A program made the position numbers and the translations under genes. Below are positions 15,585-24,138 of a DNA stretch of 44,332 nt, piece after piece. The notes under the pieces are model-generated. The model ran no database searches, was not told the DNA's origin, and saw only the letters and a list, made by a program, of their open reading frames with translations. Position 1 is the stretch's first letter; every line of letters begins with the position of its first letter. Origin of the DNA: an uncultured Oscillospiraceae bacterium (GTDB lineage: Bacteria > Bacillota > Clostridia > Oscillospirales > Oscillospiraceae); the NCBI GenBank assembly GCA_947589225.1, contig CANQBC010000018.1, positions 1-44,332 on the forward strand, in the 5' to 3' direction.

Positions 15585-16349
15585 ATGGATGAATTGAAAA
15601 TTTATCTTGCCTCCCCGCCGGAGCTTGCCGCCGAGGCCGCTCTTTACGGCCCGGTCTCCGCAATGTCATACCGTGTTGGGCGGGATCTGCGGCTGTACAG
15701 GGCCGGATCCGGCGGCGCTCATGTGGATCTGATGGACGTGGACGCCTCATCCTTTCAGGGCTGGGGGCCACACGAAGCGCTTGTGTCCGCCCTTACGCGC
15801 GAATGCCGCCGGATGGGTTGCCGTGGCATCGTCCTGGATCTGCCCCGTCCCAACGCGCGTCTGTGCGCCTTCTGCGCCCTGCTGGACGGAGCCGCCCACA
15901 GGCAGGGGCTTCGCCTGTACCTTTCCGAAAGATACGCCCGCTGCGCCACCCACTCCATTATCCTCACACCGGCGCAAAACACCTCCGGCACATATTCAGA
16001 CCGCCTTGAGAAGCTTATCTCCCATTACGGCCCTGAGCGCGTGGCGCTTGAGGCCGAGCGGGTCTACACCGACTATCCGCTCCCCTGCCGCACCGGTCGG
16101 GGAAGCGTCGTCACGCCGCGGGATCTTCCCGCGGATCTATTAAAAAACGCCCGGTTTTCACCTCAGCTGTGCGCAAATTACGCGGCGTACATTACGGCGG
16201 GAAGGCCGCACCTTGTGCTCTGGGACGACCTTGCAACCCTTCGTGAAAAGCTTCGTATCGCGAAAGCCGCCGGTATCAGAGAGGTCTTTCTCTACTACCC
16301 CCACGTATCCGACATACTTGAAAAGCTCACTGTCCCCCTGAAAAAGTGA
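15585..16349 (+). CDS. Unrecognised cytoplasmic protein, possibly barrel-like
   Basis: This 254-residue protein has no signal peptide or membrane segment. The alternation of short hydrophobic strands and helices (GIVLDLP, GLRLYLSERY, RVALEAERVYTDYPL, GIREVFLYYPHVSDIL) suggests an alpha/beta, perhaps TIM-barrel, fold like that of family 18 glycosidase relatives. No clear catalytic motif was found. ATG 15585 follows GGGGAA at 15573-15578. The stop codon lies inside a hairpin that terminates the opposite direction. Repeat copy B is directly upstream. No function is proposed. Confidence 0.8.
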   Translation: MDELKIYLASPPELAAEAALYGPVSAMSYRVGRDLRLYRAGSGGAHVDLMDVDASSFQGWGPHEALVSALTRECRRMGCRGIVLDLPRPNARLCAFCALLDGAAHRQGLRLYLSERYARCATHSIILTPAQNTSGTYSDRLEKLISHYGPERVALEAERVYTDYPLPCRTGRGSVVTPRDLPADLLKNARFSPQLCANYAAYITAGRPHLVLWDDLATLREKLRIAKAAGIREVFLYYPHVSDILEKLTVPLKK

Positions 16350-16380
16350 ACAGCCGTCCGACGGCCGGGCGGCTGTTCAC
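16341..16380 (-). terminator. Minus-strand terminator-like hairpin overlapping a stop codon
   Basis: GTGAACAGCCGTCC (16346-16359) pairs with GGGCGGCTGTTCAC (16367-16380), 14 pairs with one wobble. In the minus direction five Ts follow (16345-16341). It contains the stop codon of the plus-strand gene and could end read-through from the minus-strand gene at 16564. Confidence 0.65.
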
Positions 16381-16563
16381 TATGAGGTGAGGTATGAAGG
16401 GAAGAATCCTGAGAGCAAATTTAATATGCGCTTCACCGTGGTAGCGCAAAAAAGTGCAATCAGTATATTACTATCTTTTTCTTGGTTTGTAAATAGTTTT
16501 CACAAAAAAAGCAAAATGTCATGTTGCCGGGACGGTACGCGGCCCAAGGAAACGGGCCGCATT
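16381..16563. other. Non-coding gap with one hairpin
   Basis: No gene is seen in these 183 bases. The only structure is GCGGCCC (16539-16545) with GGGCCGC (16554-16560), directly after the stop of the minus-strand gene at 16564, without an adjacent T-tract in that direction. Confidence 0.6.
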
Positions 16564-18174
16564 TCATTTCTTCATTTTATCCGTGAGAGAGATAACCATA
16601 CCCGTGAGCCTTGCCAGCTCCTTTGTGGCCATTCCCTCGCAGTCTTTCGCCGTGAGAACAAGGCGGTTGACCGCGTCCATCAGCCGCCTGTACGCGTCGT
16701 CGGCGCGCCTGCGGGCGGGAGAGGCGGGCTTTTCCTTCCGAACCCGGACGCCCTCGGTGACGCGGACGAACTCGCCCTTTTCAAGGTCGTACTCCGTGCC
16801 GGAGTAGGGCGCCCAGGCATCCAGCCCGTGCTCCTCCCGGAGGCACCGGGCCAGCTCCTCGCACGCCCCCTCGTCCCCGTGGTTGACAAAGACCTTCTTC
16901 GGCTTTGCCTCGAAGCCCGTTATCCAGCGGACAAGTCCCTCCTTGTCCGCGTGTCCCGATACGCCGGGCAGAAACTCGATCTCGGCGTTGACCGCCACTT
17001 CGTCCCCGAAGAGCTTGACGGAGGGCGCGCCGTCGTAGATGATCCGCCCCAGCGTCCCCGCCGCCTGATACCCCACAAAGAGCACCATGCACTCCGGCCG
17101 CCACAGGTTATACTTGAGGTGGTGCCGCACCCGCCCCGCATCGCACATACCTGAGGCGGAGATGATGATCTTCGGCTCCATGTCGGTATTCAGGGCGCGG
17201 GATTCGTCCGTGGAGGTGGTGAGCCGGAGGCCCGGAAAGACCAGGGGGTTCTCCCCGGCGGCCATCACGGCGCGTGTCTCCTCGTCCAGATACTGGGTGT
17301 CGCACTGCATGAACACCGCCGTAGCCTCATTGGCAAGGGGGCTGTCCACGTAAACCGGGAAGCCGTCGTGGCCGTGGACAAGCCCGGCGTTCTTGATCTC
17401 CCGGATAAAGTAGAGGATCTCCTGTGTGCGCCCCACGGCGAAGGAGGGGATGATCATGTTGCCGCCCTGATCCAGGGTCTTTTGAATAAATCCCGCCAGC
17501 GTGCTTATGTACTCGCCCCGCGCCCCGTGGAGGCGGTCGCCGTAGGTGGACTCCAGCATCACGTAGTCGGCGTCCGTCACCCTCTGCGGGTCGCAGATGA
17601 TGGGCTGCGCGGTGTTGCCCACGTCCCCGGAAAAGACCATCTTCCTGACCGTCTCCCCCTCGTGCAGCCACGCCTCGATGCAGGCAGAACCCAGAAGGTG
17701 GCCGATGTCGGTGAAGCGGACGGTGAGGGCCTCGTTTATTTGGATGGCGCGGCCGTATTCGCACCCGCGGAAGAGCTTCAAAACGCCCTCCGCGTCGTTG
17801 AGGTCGAAAAGCGGCTCCACATCCGGCTCCCCCGCCCTGCGGGCCTTGCGGGTCTTATACTCCGCGTCGCTCATCTGGATGTTGGCACAGTCGCGCAGCA
17901 TGATCTCGCAGAGATTCCGGGTGGCCTCGGTGGTGTACACGCAGCCCCGGAAGCCGTTTTTGTAGAGGAGGGGTAGGTTGCCGGAGTGGTCGACGTGGGC
18001 GTGGGTCAGAAGGACGCACTCGATGTCCTTTTCCGCCACGGGCAGCGGCACGGGTTCAAAGGCGGTGACGCCCTGCTTCATGCCGTAGTCGATCAGAATA
18101 TGATGGCCGCCGGCCTCCAAAAGCGTGCAGCTCCCGGTGACGTCGTGGGCCGCGCCGATAAATGTGATTTTCAT
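16564..18174 (-). CDS. Beta-CASP metallo-beta-lactamase (RNA-specificity-type hydrolase)
   Basis: This 536-residue protein has the metallo-beta-lactamase motif THAHVDH (His58, His60, Asp62, His63) and SGDVGN. A beta-CASP domain (ESTYGDRLHG, IPSFAVGRTQEIL, ISASGMCDAGRVRHHL) and the C-terminal motif VFVNHGDE follow, as in CPSF73/TTHA0252-like nucleases. A further 80 charged residues follow at the end. Family members cut RNA, so RNA processing or turnover is the likely role. ATG 18174 has GGAGGT 8 bases upstream. The -35 box of the divergent flavin reductase promoter overlaps this start codon. Confidence 0.93.
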   Translation of the reverse strand: MKITFIGAAHDVTGSCTLLEAGGHHILIDYGMKQGVTAFEPVPLPVAEKDIECVLLTHAHVDHSGNLPLLYKNGFRGCVYTTEATRNLCEIMLRDCANIQMSDAEYKTRKARRAGEPDVEPLFDLNDAEGVLKLFRGCEYGRAIQINEALTVRFTDIGHLLGSACIEAWLHEGETVRKMVFSGDVGNTAQPIICDPQRVTDADYVMLESTYGDRLHGARGEYISTLAGFIQKTLDQGGNMIIPSFAVGRTQEILYFIREIKNAGLVHGHDGFPVYVDSPLANEATAVFMQCDTQYLDEETRAVMAAGENPLVFPGLRLTTSTDESRALNTDMEPKIIISASGMCDAGRVRHHLKYNLWRPECMVLFVGYQAAGTLGRIIYDGAPSVKLFGDEVAVNAEIEFLPGVSGHADKEGLVRWITGFEAKPKKVFVNHGDEGACEELARCLREEHGLDAWAPYSGTEYDLEKGEFVRVTEGVRVRKEKPASPARRRADDAYRRLMDAVNRLVLTAKDCEGMATKELARLTGMVISLTDKMKK

Positions 18175-18202
18175 TGAAAACACCTCCGTAATAGAGTATA
18201 AT
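18174..18202 (+). promoter_or_regulatory. Promoter of flavin reductase gene
   Basis: TTGAAA (18174-18179) and TATAAT (18197-18202) are 17 bases apart. The -35 overlaps the start codon of the divergent gene ending at 18174, so polymerase at this promoter may compete with initiation of the neighbour. Confidence 0.75.
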
Positions 18203-18236
18203 AGGGGTATCATTTTTTACCTCGGGAGGGAAAAGC

Positions 18237-18707
18237 ATGGAATTCAAAACCGATATCTTCCGTCTCTTTGACCGCGAGTGGGCGCTCCTCACCGCCGGGA
18301 CGAGAGAGAAGTACAACACCATGACTATCAGCTGGGGCGGCGCAGGGACGCTGTGGGGAAAGCCCGTGGTCACCGTCTACGTAAAGCCGGTTCGGTACAC
18401 CCATGGGTTTATGGAGACGAGCGATTTCTTCACCGTCAGCTTTTACCCGGAGGCGTGCCGGCAGGCCCTGATGCTCTTAGGCTCCACGTCCGGCCGTGAC
18501 GGGGACAAAGTGGCAAAAGCGGGCTTGACGCCAAAATTCCTCGAAAACGCCGTGACCTTTGCCGAGGCCCGCGCCACGCTTTTGTGCCGCAAGCTCTACC
18601 GCCAGGATCTGGACATCAACGCCATACCATCCGAGGCCATGGGCAACTACAAAACCGAGGCCCCGCACACCATGTATATCGGCGAAGTGGTTGACATAAT
18701 CAGATAA
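18237..18707 (+). CDS. Flavin reductase-like (flavoredoxin) protein
   Basis: This 156-residue protein has the split-barrel FMN-binding fold of the flavin reductase family: NTMTISWGGAGTLWGKPVVT is the typical FMN loop, and SDFFTVSF and the late HTMYIGEVVDI strand follow. Such proteins bind FMN and reduce flavin or pass on electrons in anaerobes. GGGAGGG lies 7 bases before ATG 18237. It is transcribed alone from the promoter at 18174 and ended by the hairpin at 18721. Confidence 0.9.
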   Translation: MEFKTDIFRLFDREWALLTAGTREKYNTMTISWGGAGTLWGKPVVTVYVKPVRYTHGFMETSDFFTVSFYPEACRQALMLLGSTSGRDGDKVAKAGLTPKFLENAVTFAEARATLLCRKLYRQDLDINAIPSEAMGNYKTEAPHTMYIGEVVDIIR

Positions 18708-18720
18708 TCTATCCCCCATG

Positions 18721-18752
18721 CGGGCGGATCTGAGATCCGCCCGTTTTGTTTG
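18721..18752 (+). terminator. Terminator of flavin reductase gene
   Basis: CGGGCGGATC (18721-18730) pairs perfectly with GATCCGCCCG (18734-18743) around TGA and is followed by TTTTGTTT. Confidence 0.85.
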
Positions 18753-18762
18753 CCCAAAACGC

Positions 18763-19212
18763 CTAACGGATCACCACGCTCCACTTGCACCCGTCGACCA
18801 AGTACTGAAACTCGCTCAGGCTGTCGTCGTCCATGAGGCGCAGGAGCTTGTCAAGGTCGTCAACGGTCGGGAGGGCGGAGAGCTCCGCCCTTTTAAACCA
18901 CCTCATCCGGCCCTCCTCGGAGTCCCGAAGCTGGCCCTGAAAGCACCTTGCGCGGAAGAGAAACACGATGTACCGGCCGCCGTCCTTCGGAAACTGCTTG
19001 ACGCCCACAAGGCGGGGGTCAAGGACGGTCAGACCCGTCTCCTCCCGCACCTCGCGGACGGCGGATTCGACGATGGACTCCCCCGGCTCCACATGGCCCC
19101 CCGGCAGAGCCCAGCCGCGCCAGTCTGCGGCAACCCGCTCCTGGAGCAGGATCTCCTCCCCGCGCTCAACAAGGCAAAGATTCGTCAGCTCCACCGTCTC
19201 AGTTCCGGGCAT
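18763..19212 (-). CDS. Nudix hydrolase (MutT-like) 1
   Basis: This 149-residue protein has the complete Nudix box [23 protein letters not shown]. The expected family role is hydrolysis of a nucleoside diphosphate derivative such as an oxidised dNTP. AAGGAGG precedes ATG 19212 and lies within the end of the upstream Nudix gene, which overlaps by 14 bases. It is the last gene of the seven-gene operon. Confidence 0.92.
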   Translation of the reverse strand: MPGTETVELTNLCLVERGEEILLQERVAADWRGWALPGGHVEPGESIVESAVREVREETGLTVLDPRLVGVKQFPKDGGRYIVFLFRARCFQGQLRDSEEGRMRWFKRAELSALPTVDDLDKLLRLMDDDSLSEFQYLVDGCKWSVVIR

Positions 19213-19720
19213 GGAAGTACCCCTCCTTCATAAGCATCCTGAGAACGCCGTTTTCCCGCTCCGCTAACACGGGATCCGGGATCGCGGCGATGTTTTTTTC
19301 ATTTATCGATATGGCAAGCTCCGGCGGCACGAATTCGAGCGTGAACCGCTCTTCCTCCTCGTACCTGTCCAGCTTCTGTGCGTGCCCTCCAGGGTGAACG
19401 GAGCAGAAAAAGTAGAAATTGTCCTGAATAAATACGTCCTCATGATCCCCCCTTTGGATCCGATGAACCATGCCGTAGGCGCGGACTGTATTTATGTCAA
19501 CCTCCAGCCCCGTCTCCTCCCTGGTCTCCCGGACGAGGGCGGAGATAAGATCCTCCCCAGGCTCTATACCGCCGCCGGGGAATTTGTAGTAGCCGTACTT
19601 GAGGCTGTGAACCATGGCGGCGCGGCCGTTTTCGAGGACAACCGCCCGCGCGGACGGGCGGGAAAAGACCGTCTCCATCCTCGTATAGTCCTTTTTATCG
19701 AGATCAAAAAGTTTACGCAT
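19199..19720 (-). CDS. Nudix hydrolase 2
   Basis: This 173-residue protein has the Nudix box [24 protein letters not shown] near residue 50. The N-terminal 45 residues ([20 protein letters not shown]) and the stretch [10 protein letters not shown] differ from the neighbour, so it probably has another substrate. The gene begins 3 bases after the asparaginase stop and overlaps the next Nudix gene by 14 bases. Confidence 0.92.
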   Translation of the reverse strand: MRKLFDLDKKDYTRMETVFSRPSARAVVLENGRAAMVHSLKYGYYKFPGGGIEPGEDLISALVRETREETGLEVDINTVRAYGMVHRIQRGDHEDVFIQDNFYFFCSVHPGGHAQKLDRYEEEERFTLEFVPPELAISINEKNIAAIPDPVLAERENGVLRMLMKEGYFHARN

Positions 19721-19723
19721 CTC

Positions 19724-20710
19724 TCACCTCGGAAACATATCCATAGCCACGGGGGTGTAGAAGAGCTTCTCCACCTCCGGGGCGTTTTTTGTCTTTGCCA
19801 GGATCCACATGAGCTTTGCGATCACGGCCTCGGTGGTCATGTCGTAGGCCTCCAGAACCCCCAGCTCCTTTTTCAGGCGGCTGCCCACGTGATAGACCCC
19901 CAAGTCCGAGCCCTCGTTCTCCACCTGGGTGGTGAGGACGGCGATCCTGCCGCGCTCCTGCCACTGGCGGACGGACTCGAAAAAGCCGCCGGTCTCGGGC
20001 AGTCCCCCCACGCCGAAGCTCTCGATGACCACGGCGTCGCTGCGCTCAAAGAGGAAGTCCAGCACGTCCCGCCGGATACCGGGGATCAGCTTCAAAAGCG
20101 CCACATTCGTGTTGAGCGCGCCGGAGAAGTCGGGCTCCGCCCCGCACTCCTGGCGGATGAAGCGCAGCACTGCCCCGTCGCGGATGACGCCCAGCTCCGG
20201 GTAGTTGATGCTCTCAAATGCGGAAAAACTCTTGGAGCGCGTCTTTTTGGCCCGCGTGCCCAAAATCACCTTGTGGTCAAAGACGATGGAGACGCCGGGC
20301 ATATCCGAGGCGGCGCAGAGGAGCGCGTCCCGCAGATTCTCCCTGGAATCGGTGGAGTCCACCCCGATGGGCTTTTGCGCCCCGGTGAGGACGATGGGCT
20401 TGGGGCTTCCCTTCACCAGGTAGCTCAGAGCCGCCGCGGTGTAGGCCAGGGTGTCCGTGCCGTGGGTGACCACAAAGCCGTCGTAGCCCTCATAATTTTC
20501 TTTGATGCACCCCGCGATCAGCAGCCAGTGCTCCGGGGTGATGTTGGTGCTGTCCAGGGCCAGAAGCTCCCGGCTGTCGACGCGCGTCTCCGGGCAGAGG
20601 CCGCCCAGGCGGCTGAGAAGGCCGGAGGCGGTGATCCCCGGCGCCAGCCCCTCCCCCGTCTCCTCCGAGGCGATGGTTCCGCCCGTGCCGATGAGCAAAA
20701 TGCGTTTCAT
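19724..20710 (-). CDS. ansA: L-asparaginase (type I, cytoplasmic)
   Basis: This 328-residue protein has the two catalytic threonine motifs of asparaginases: GTGGTIAS (Thr12) and VVTHGTDTLAY (Thr85-Asp86), followed by VLTGAQKP with the lysine. There is no signal peptide, consistent with the cytoplasmic type. It hydrolyses asparagine to aspartate and ammonia. GGGGGAGAG precedes ATG 20710. It lies in the middle of the compact operon 18763-23255. Confidence 0.93.
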   Translation of the reverse strand: MKRILLIGTGGTIASEETGEGLAPGITASGLLSRLGGLCPETRVDSRELLALDSTNITPEHWLLIAGCIKENYEGYDGFVVTHGTDTLAYTAAALSYLVKGSPKPIVLTGAQKPIGVDSTDSRENLRDALLCAASDMPGVSIVFDHKVILGTRAKKTRSKSFSAFESINYPELGVIRDGAVLRFIRQECGAEPDFSGALNTNVALLKLIPGIRRDVLDFLFERSDAVVIESFGVGGLPETGGFFESVRQWQERGRIAVLTTQVENEGSDLGVYHVGSRLKKELGVLEAYDMTTEAVIAKLMWILAKTKNAPEVEKLFYTPVAMDMFPR

Positions 20711-20729
20711 CTATCTCTCCCCCAAAAGC

Positions 20730-21479
20730 TTATTTCTTCACCGTCAGCTCCACCCACGCCGGGTGGAAGCCGCTCCGAATGGCGTTGCGGGCGGAGGCCA
20801 CGTTGGACCAGGCGGCGCAGTAGAAGGGAACCTTGCCGCGCCGGAGTATCTCCAAAGCCAGCTTTGAGGTCAGTGCCGTGGCGATTCCCCGGCGTCGGTA
20901 CTCGGGCAGCACGTCAATGCCGATCTGCCACATGGTCTCGCAGTCGGCGGAGCAGGCGGCCAGGCCCACCAGTCTCCCGCCGTCATAGGCCCCCACCCCC
21001 AGCACGTCCAGCTCCGGCCTGCGGCACAGGGCGTGGCCGAACTCCGGCGCGGGATAATAGGGGTCGAACGCCGGCGGCTCCATGATCCTCAGCTCCACCG
21101 GGCACTCCCGCTCCCGGAGCGCGTCCACATCCGGCAGAAAATACTCCGCCATGTACCGCACTGTCCCGCCCAGGGGCGCGAAGATCTCCTCTATCTTCTG
21201 TAAATTAGGCGTCTCGAAGAGGGGGAAGGGCAGGTCGTCCCCCAAAAGCCCAAGGCACCGCTCCGCCGCCTCCCTGTAGTCCTCCCCCGCCGCAGCCACA
21301 AGGCCCCGGCCATAGTAGACAAAATTGCACACGTGGGGAAGTTCCAGATACCACCGCGCGGCGGGGTTCGCTTTTGATAAGACCAGCGTGTTCCCGTCCT
21401 TCAAAAAGTCCCCCGGATCACAGGCGCAGTCCACAGCCGACTGCCGGAGGGCGATTTCTAAAATCTCCTTATTCGTCAT
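20730..21479 (-). CDS. GNAT family N-acetyltransferase
   Basis: This 249-residue protein has a C-terminal GNAT domain: VLGVGAYDGGRLVGLAACSA is strand 4, and IDVLPEYRRRGIATALTSKL is the acetyl-CoA pyrophosphate loop (RRRGIA). The N-terminal half (about residues 1-120) resembles no motif I recognise. GGAGAAG lies within the end of the upstream gene, with one base between the two genes. The acceptor is unknown. Confidence 0.9.
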   Translation of the reverse strand: MTNKEILEIALRQSAVDCACDPGDFLKDGNTLVLSKANPAARWYLELPHVCNFVYYGRGLVAAAGEDYREAAERCLGLLGDDLPFPLFETPNLQKIEEIFAPLGGTVRYMAEYFLPDVDALRERECPVELRIMEPPAFDPYYPAPEFGHALCRRPELDVLGVGAYDGGRLVGLAACSADCETMWQIGIDVLPEYRRRGIATALTSKLALEILRRGKVPFYCAAWSNVASARNAIRSGFHPAWVELTVKK

Positions 21480-21480
21480 G

Positions 21481-21828
21481 TCACTTCTCCGCCCGCTTGA
21501 TGAGCTCCCGCAGCGCCGCTTCCAGCTCCTTCGGGCTACCGGGGGCGTTGAGGTAGGCCCGGATCTCCTCCTTCGTGCCCTGCTTTAAGTACTGGGAGAG
21601 GAGCCTGTCCGTCCCCTGGGGGATGACCCCGGCCAGCACGTACCAGCGCTCCCGCTCCCTGCCCACCTCCAAAAGGCCCTTTACCCGGTCGTTTTCCGGG
21701 ATGCTCAGGGTGGCAAAGTGGCGCCCGGGCTGTGTTTCGACCCCGTCCAGCATTCCGGTCATGAAGGGCAGGGACTTTTCGCACAGGAGCTTCATCCTCT
21801 CCCCGGCGGAGAGCTTCCTTTCAGCCAC
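21481..21828 (-). CDS. Unrecognised 115-residue protein with GTG start
   Basis: This small soluble, charged protein lies inside the operon. GTG 21828 is preferred because GGAGGGAG lies about 6 bases upstream; an earlier ATG (21858) would overlap the HD gene much more. GTGGCTGA makes an 8-base overlap with the stop of the HD gene. Visible features are FATLSIPENDRVKGLLEVG, YVLAGVIPQG and a helical C-terminus (PKELEAALRELIKRAEK). No family was recognised. Confidence 0.8.
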   Translation of the reverse strand: MAERKLSAGERMKLLCEKSLPFMTGMLDGVETQPGRHFATLSIPENDRVKGLLEVGRERERWYVLAGVIPQGTDRLLSQYLKQGTKEEIRAYLNAPGSPKELEAALRELIKRAEK

Positions 21829-22516
21829 GCGATTCTCCCTCCTCAAGGATCTTTTCAAGCGCCGCCCTGCCGTTTATGTACGGCCGGCGGCGCTCCTCCA
21901 AAAGCGCGCGGCGGAACGCCTCCGCCGCCGCCTTGCGCTCCAGCGCCAGCTCCCGGCCTCGCCGGGTGTAAAAATGCGCATAGAGCCCTTCCAGCTTGAA
22001 TCTGTACTCCTGGAAAAAGGAGACCCGGCTCTGATCCGTGCCATCCGACGGGATGCCGTCCTCCCCCAGCGTGTAAATGGGGTCGCCAACGCCTCCCTTG
22101 TAGAGGAAGGTGCGGGCGATGCCCATGGCGCCGCAGGCGTCCAGCTTGTCCGCGTCAAAGAGGATCTTCGCCTCGATGCTCTCCGGCGGGGCGGCCCTGC
22201 GGAAGCGGTGGGTTCGGATAGCGGAGGCCACCCGATCGGCAAATTCCGGGAAATACCCCCGCTCCCGCAAAAACAGCTCCGCCTTCTCCGCCCCGACGGC
22301 CGCGTGGCAGAGGGTGGGATCCGCAAACTGCTCGGGACGGCCAATGTCGTGGAGAAGGCAGGCGCAGACAAGTATGTCCGTGTCCACGCCGCTCTCAAAG
22401 GAGGCGATGTCCACCGCGTTATAGAGGACGCGGTACACGTGATCCCGGTCATGAGACCCGTCGGAGAGGGCGCTTAGCATAAAGCCGTTCCAGAGGTCAA
22501 AATCCGTCCTGTTCAT
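21821..22516 (-). CDS. HD domain phosphohydrolase
   Basis: This 231-residue protein has HD-domain metal ligands: His in HDRDHVYRV and HD in CLLHDIGRPEQ, then the later KILFDADKLDACG. The fold is that of small uncharacterised HD hydrolases that act on nucleotides or phosphate esters. It starts 7 bases after the BtpA-like gene ends and overlaps the next gene by 8 bases. Confidence 0.9.
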   Translation of the reverse strand: MNRTDFDLWNGFMLSALSDGSHDRDHVYRVLYNAVDIASFESGVDTDILVCACLLHDIGRPEQFADPTLCHAAVGAEKAELFLRERGYFPEFADRVASAIRTHRFRRAAPPESIEAKILFDADKLDACGAMGIARTFLYKGGVGDPIYTLGEDGIPSDGTDQSRVSFFQEYRFKLEGLYAHFYTRRGRELALERKAAAEAFRRALLEERRRPYINGRAALEKILEEGESRG

Positions 22517-22523
22517 GCTTTGC

Positions 22524-23255
22524 TCAAAGCTCCGCCCTGAGCGAGCGAACCACGTCCATAAAGCGCGACACTCTGTCCGGATCCACGGGGTTTTGGGCCT
22601 GTCCCTTCTCCTTGAACCAGCTTCCCACGATGGCGCCGTCGGAGTTCATAAGCTGCTCCCTGGCCGTCTCGGCCGTCATCCCGGCGCCCACAACGAGCGG
22701 AAACGAACCCGTCACCGCGCGGAAAGCTTTGATCTTCTCAATATCGGTGTTCATGCCCGTGCCCTCGCCGGTGACGACAATGGCGTCGCACCGCTCCATG
22801 CCCAGGCGCAGATCTTCCTCCACGCTCCTGCCGGACAACACGGGCTGATACTTGAACCGGACACCGCCCAGGACGTAGACAGCGCCGTCCCGGACGCTCC
22901 CGATCATGTTCGCGTATGCCTCGTCCCTGTGGGGAGGCAGGTGCCCGCAGACGGAGTCCGCCTGCATGAACGCGGCGCCGTATTGTTTCGCCATGGCATA
23001 GCTCCCGGCGAAGTCCCCCAGGAGGTTCACGCCGTAGACCCTGCCGGGGCAGTTCTCCCGAAGATACCCAAGCGCCCACTCCACGTCGGCGGCAGAGCCG
23101 AAATAGTTCTCCACCAGCACGGCATCCACGCCGGCGCCGTACATCTGGCCGATCTCCAGCACCGCCCGCTCACGGATCTCCTCCCGCGTCCCGCCGCCCA
23201 GATGGAGCATCCCGATAATCGGCTTTTTTACGTCAAAAATGTCAAGAAAGCTCAT
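22524..23255 (-). CDS. BtpA/SgcQ family TIM-barrel protein
   Basis: This 243-residue protein begins with the hallmark KKPIIGMLHLGGG and has GVDAVLVENYFGSA, YGVNLLGD and PLVVGAGMTAETA, as in BtpA (photosystem I biogenesis in cyanobacteria) and SgcQ of enterobacteria. In Firmicutes its role is not established. AAAGGAG lies before ATG 23255. It is the first gene of the seven-gene operon; no convincing promoter was found in 23256-23384. Confidence 0.9.
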   Translation of the reverse strand: MSFLDIFDVKKPIIGMLHLGGGTREEIRERAVLEIGQMYGAGVDAVLVENYFGSAADVEWALGYLRENCPGRVYGVNLLGDFAGSYAMAKQYGAAFMQADSVCGHLPPHRDEAYANMIGSVRDGAVYVLGGVRFKYQPVLSGRSVEEDLRLGMERCDAIVVTGEGTGMNTDIEKIKAFRAVTGSFPLVVGAGMTAETAREQLMNSDGAIVGSWFKEKGQAQNPVDPDRVSRFMDVVRSLRAEL

Positions 23256-23384
23256 GTTCCTGCTCCTTTATGTTTTTTTCGAAGCGCCGCGCCTCATGTG
23301 CGGGCCGCCATATGTGGAAAATCGTGTAAAGTACCGGCCGATCAGCTTGGAAGCCGGAAAAGAGCTCCCTCCGGCACGGGAGTC

Positions 23385-24071
23385 TCAGTTCCTGTGGCTG
23401 TTTCTGTTGACAATAGCCGCCAGACGCAGAAGCTGAAGGAGGGTGTTGAACAGCGCCGCCACATATGTCAACGCCGCCGCCTTCAAAACCTTTCTCGCGC
23501 CGTCCATCTCCTCGTTCATGAGGAGTCCCCCATCCTCAAGGATCGCCAGCGCCCTCCTTGAGGCGTCAAACTCCACGGGCAGGGTGATGAGCTGGAAAAC
23601 CACCACAAAGCCAAACAGCACAACACCCACCTGCGCAAGCCCCGTCTGCCCCAGCGCAAGCCCGATGAGGATAACGGGCCAGGAGAGGAACGAGCCGAAA
23701 TTCGCAACCGGCACGGAAATCGCCCTGAGCCTCAAGGGCAGATACCCCACCTTGTGCTGGATGGCGTGTCCGCACTCATGGGCGGCGACGCCCAGCGCGG
23801 CGATGGAGTTGGAGCCATACACGTTGTCAGAAAGCCTCAGTACCTTCTCCTTCGGCGAGTAGTGATCCGTCAGGTTCCCGCGTATACGCTCGATCCGCAC
23901 ATCGTCGATCCCGGCGCCGCGCATGATAGCGGCGGCACATTCCCGCCCCGTCATGCCGCGGACGTTTGCGAATCTGCTGAATTTGGAAAATGTGCGGTTC
24001 ACATTCCATGACGCCGCCATACATATGACGGCCCCGATGATCACAAGAATATATGTGGGATCCCAGAACAT
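23385..24071 (-). CDS. YugP-like neutral zinc metallopeptidase
   Basis: This 228-residue membrane protein has an N-terminal anchor (residues 5-22), the zinc motif HECGH (98-102), and two or three C-terminal membrane segments, the layout of YugP. GRECAAAIMRGAGIDDV is also conserved in the family. Its substrate is unknown. ATG 24071 has GGGAGGTG upstream. The promoter at 24110-24138 is strong, so it is transcribed separately from the DUF2812 gene. Confidence 0.93.
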   Translation of the reverse strand: MFWDPTYILVIIGAVICMAASWNVNRTFSKFSRFANVRGMTGRECAAAIMRGAGIDDVRIERIRGNLTDHYSPKEKVLRLSDNVYGSNSIAALGVAAHECGHAIQHKVGYLPLRLRAISVPVANFGSFLSWPVILIGLALGQTGLAQVGVVLFGFVVVFQLITLPVEFDASRRALAILEDGGLLMNEEMDGARKVLKAAALTYVAALFNTLLQLLRLAAIVNRNSHRN

Positions 24072-24109
24072 TACAAGCACCTCCCAAAAAACGTGTTTCC
24101 ATGAATCCA

Positions 24110-24138
24110 ATTATAGTTATTGCCCCGTCCATTGTCAA
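24110..24138 (-). promoter_or_regulatory. Perfect consensus promoter of zinc metallopeptidase
   Basis: On the minus strand TTGACA (24138-24133) and TATAAT (24115-24110) are exactly 17 bases apart. The -35 box overlaps the stop codon of the DUF2812 gene. Confidence 0.85.

Noticed and set aside
19382-21085. Long plus-strand open frame of 567 codons
   Set aside because: It runs antisense through a Nudix, the asparaginase and a GNAT gene, all with clear motifs and ribosome-binding sites. High GC content reduces stop codons in the opposite strand.
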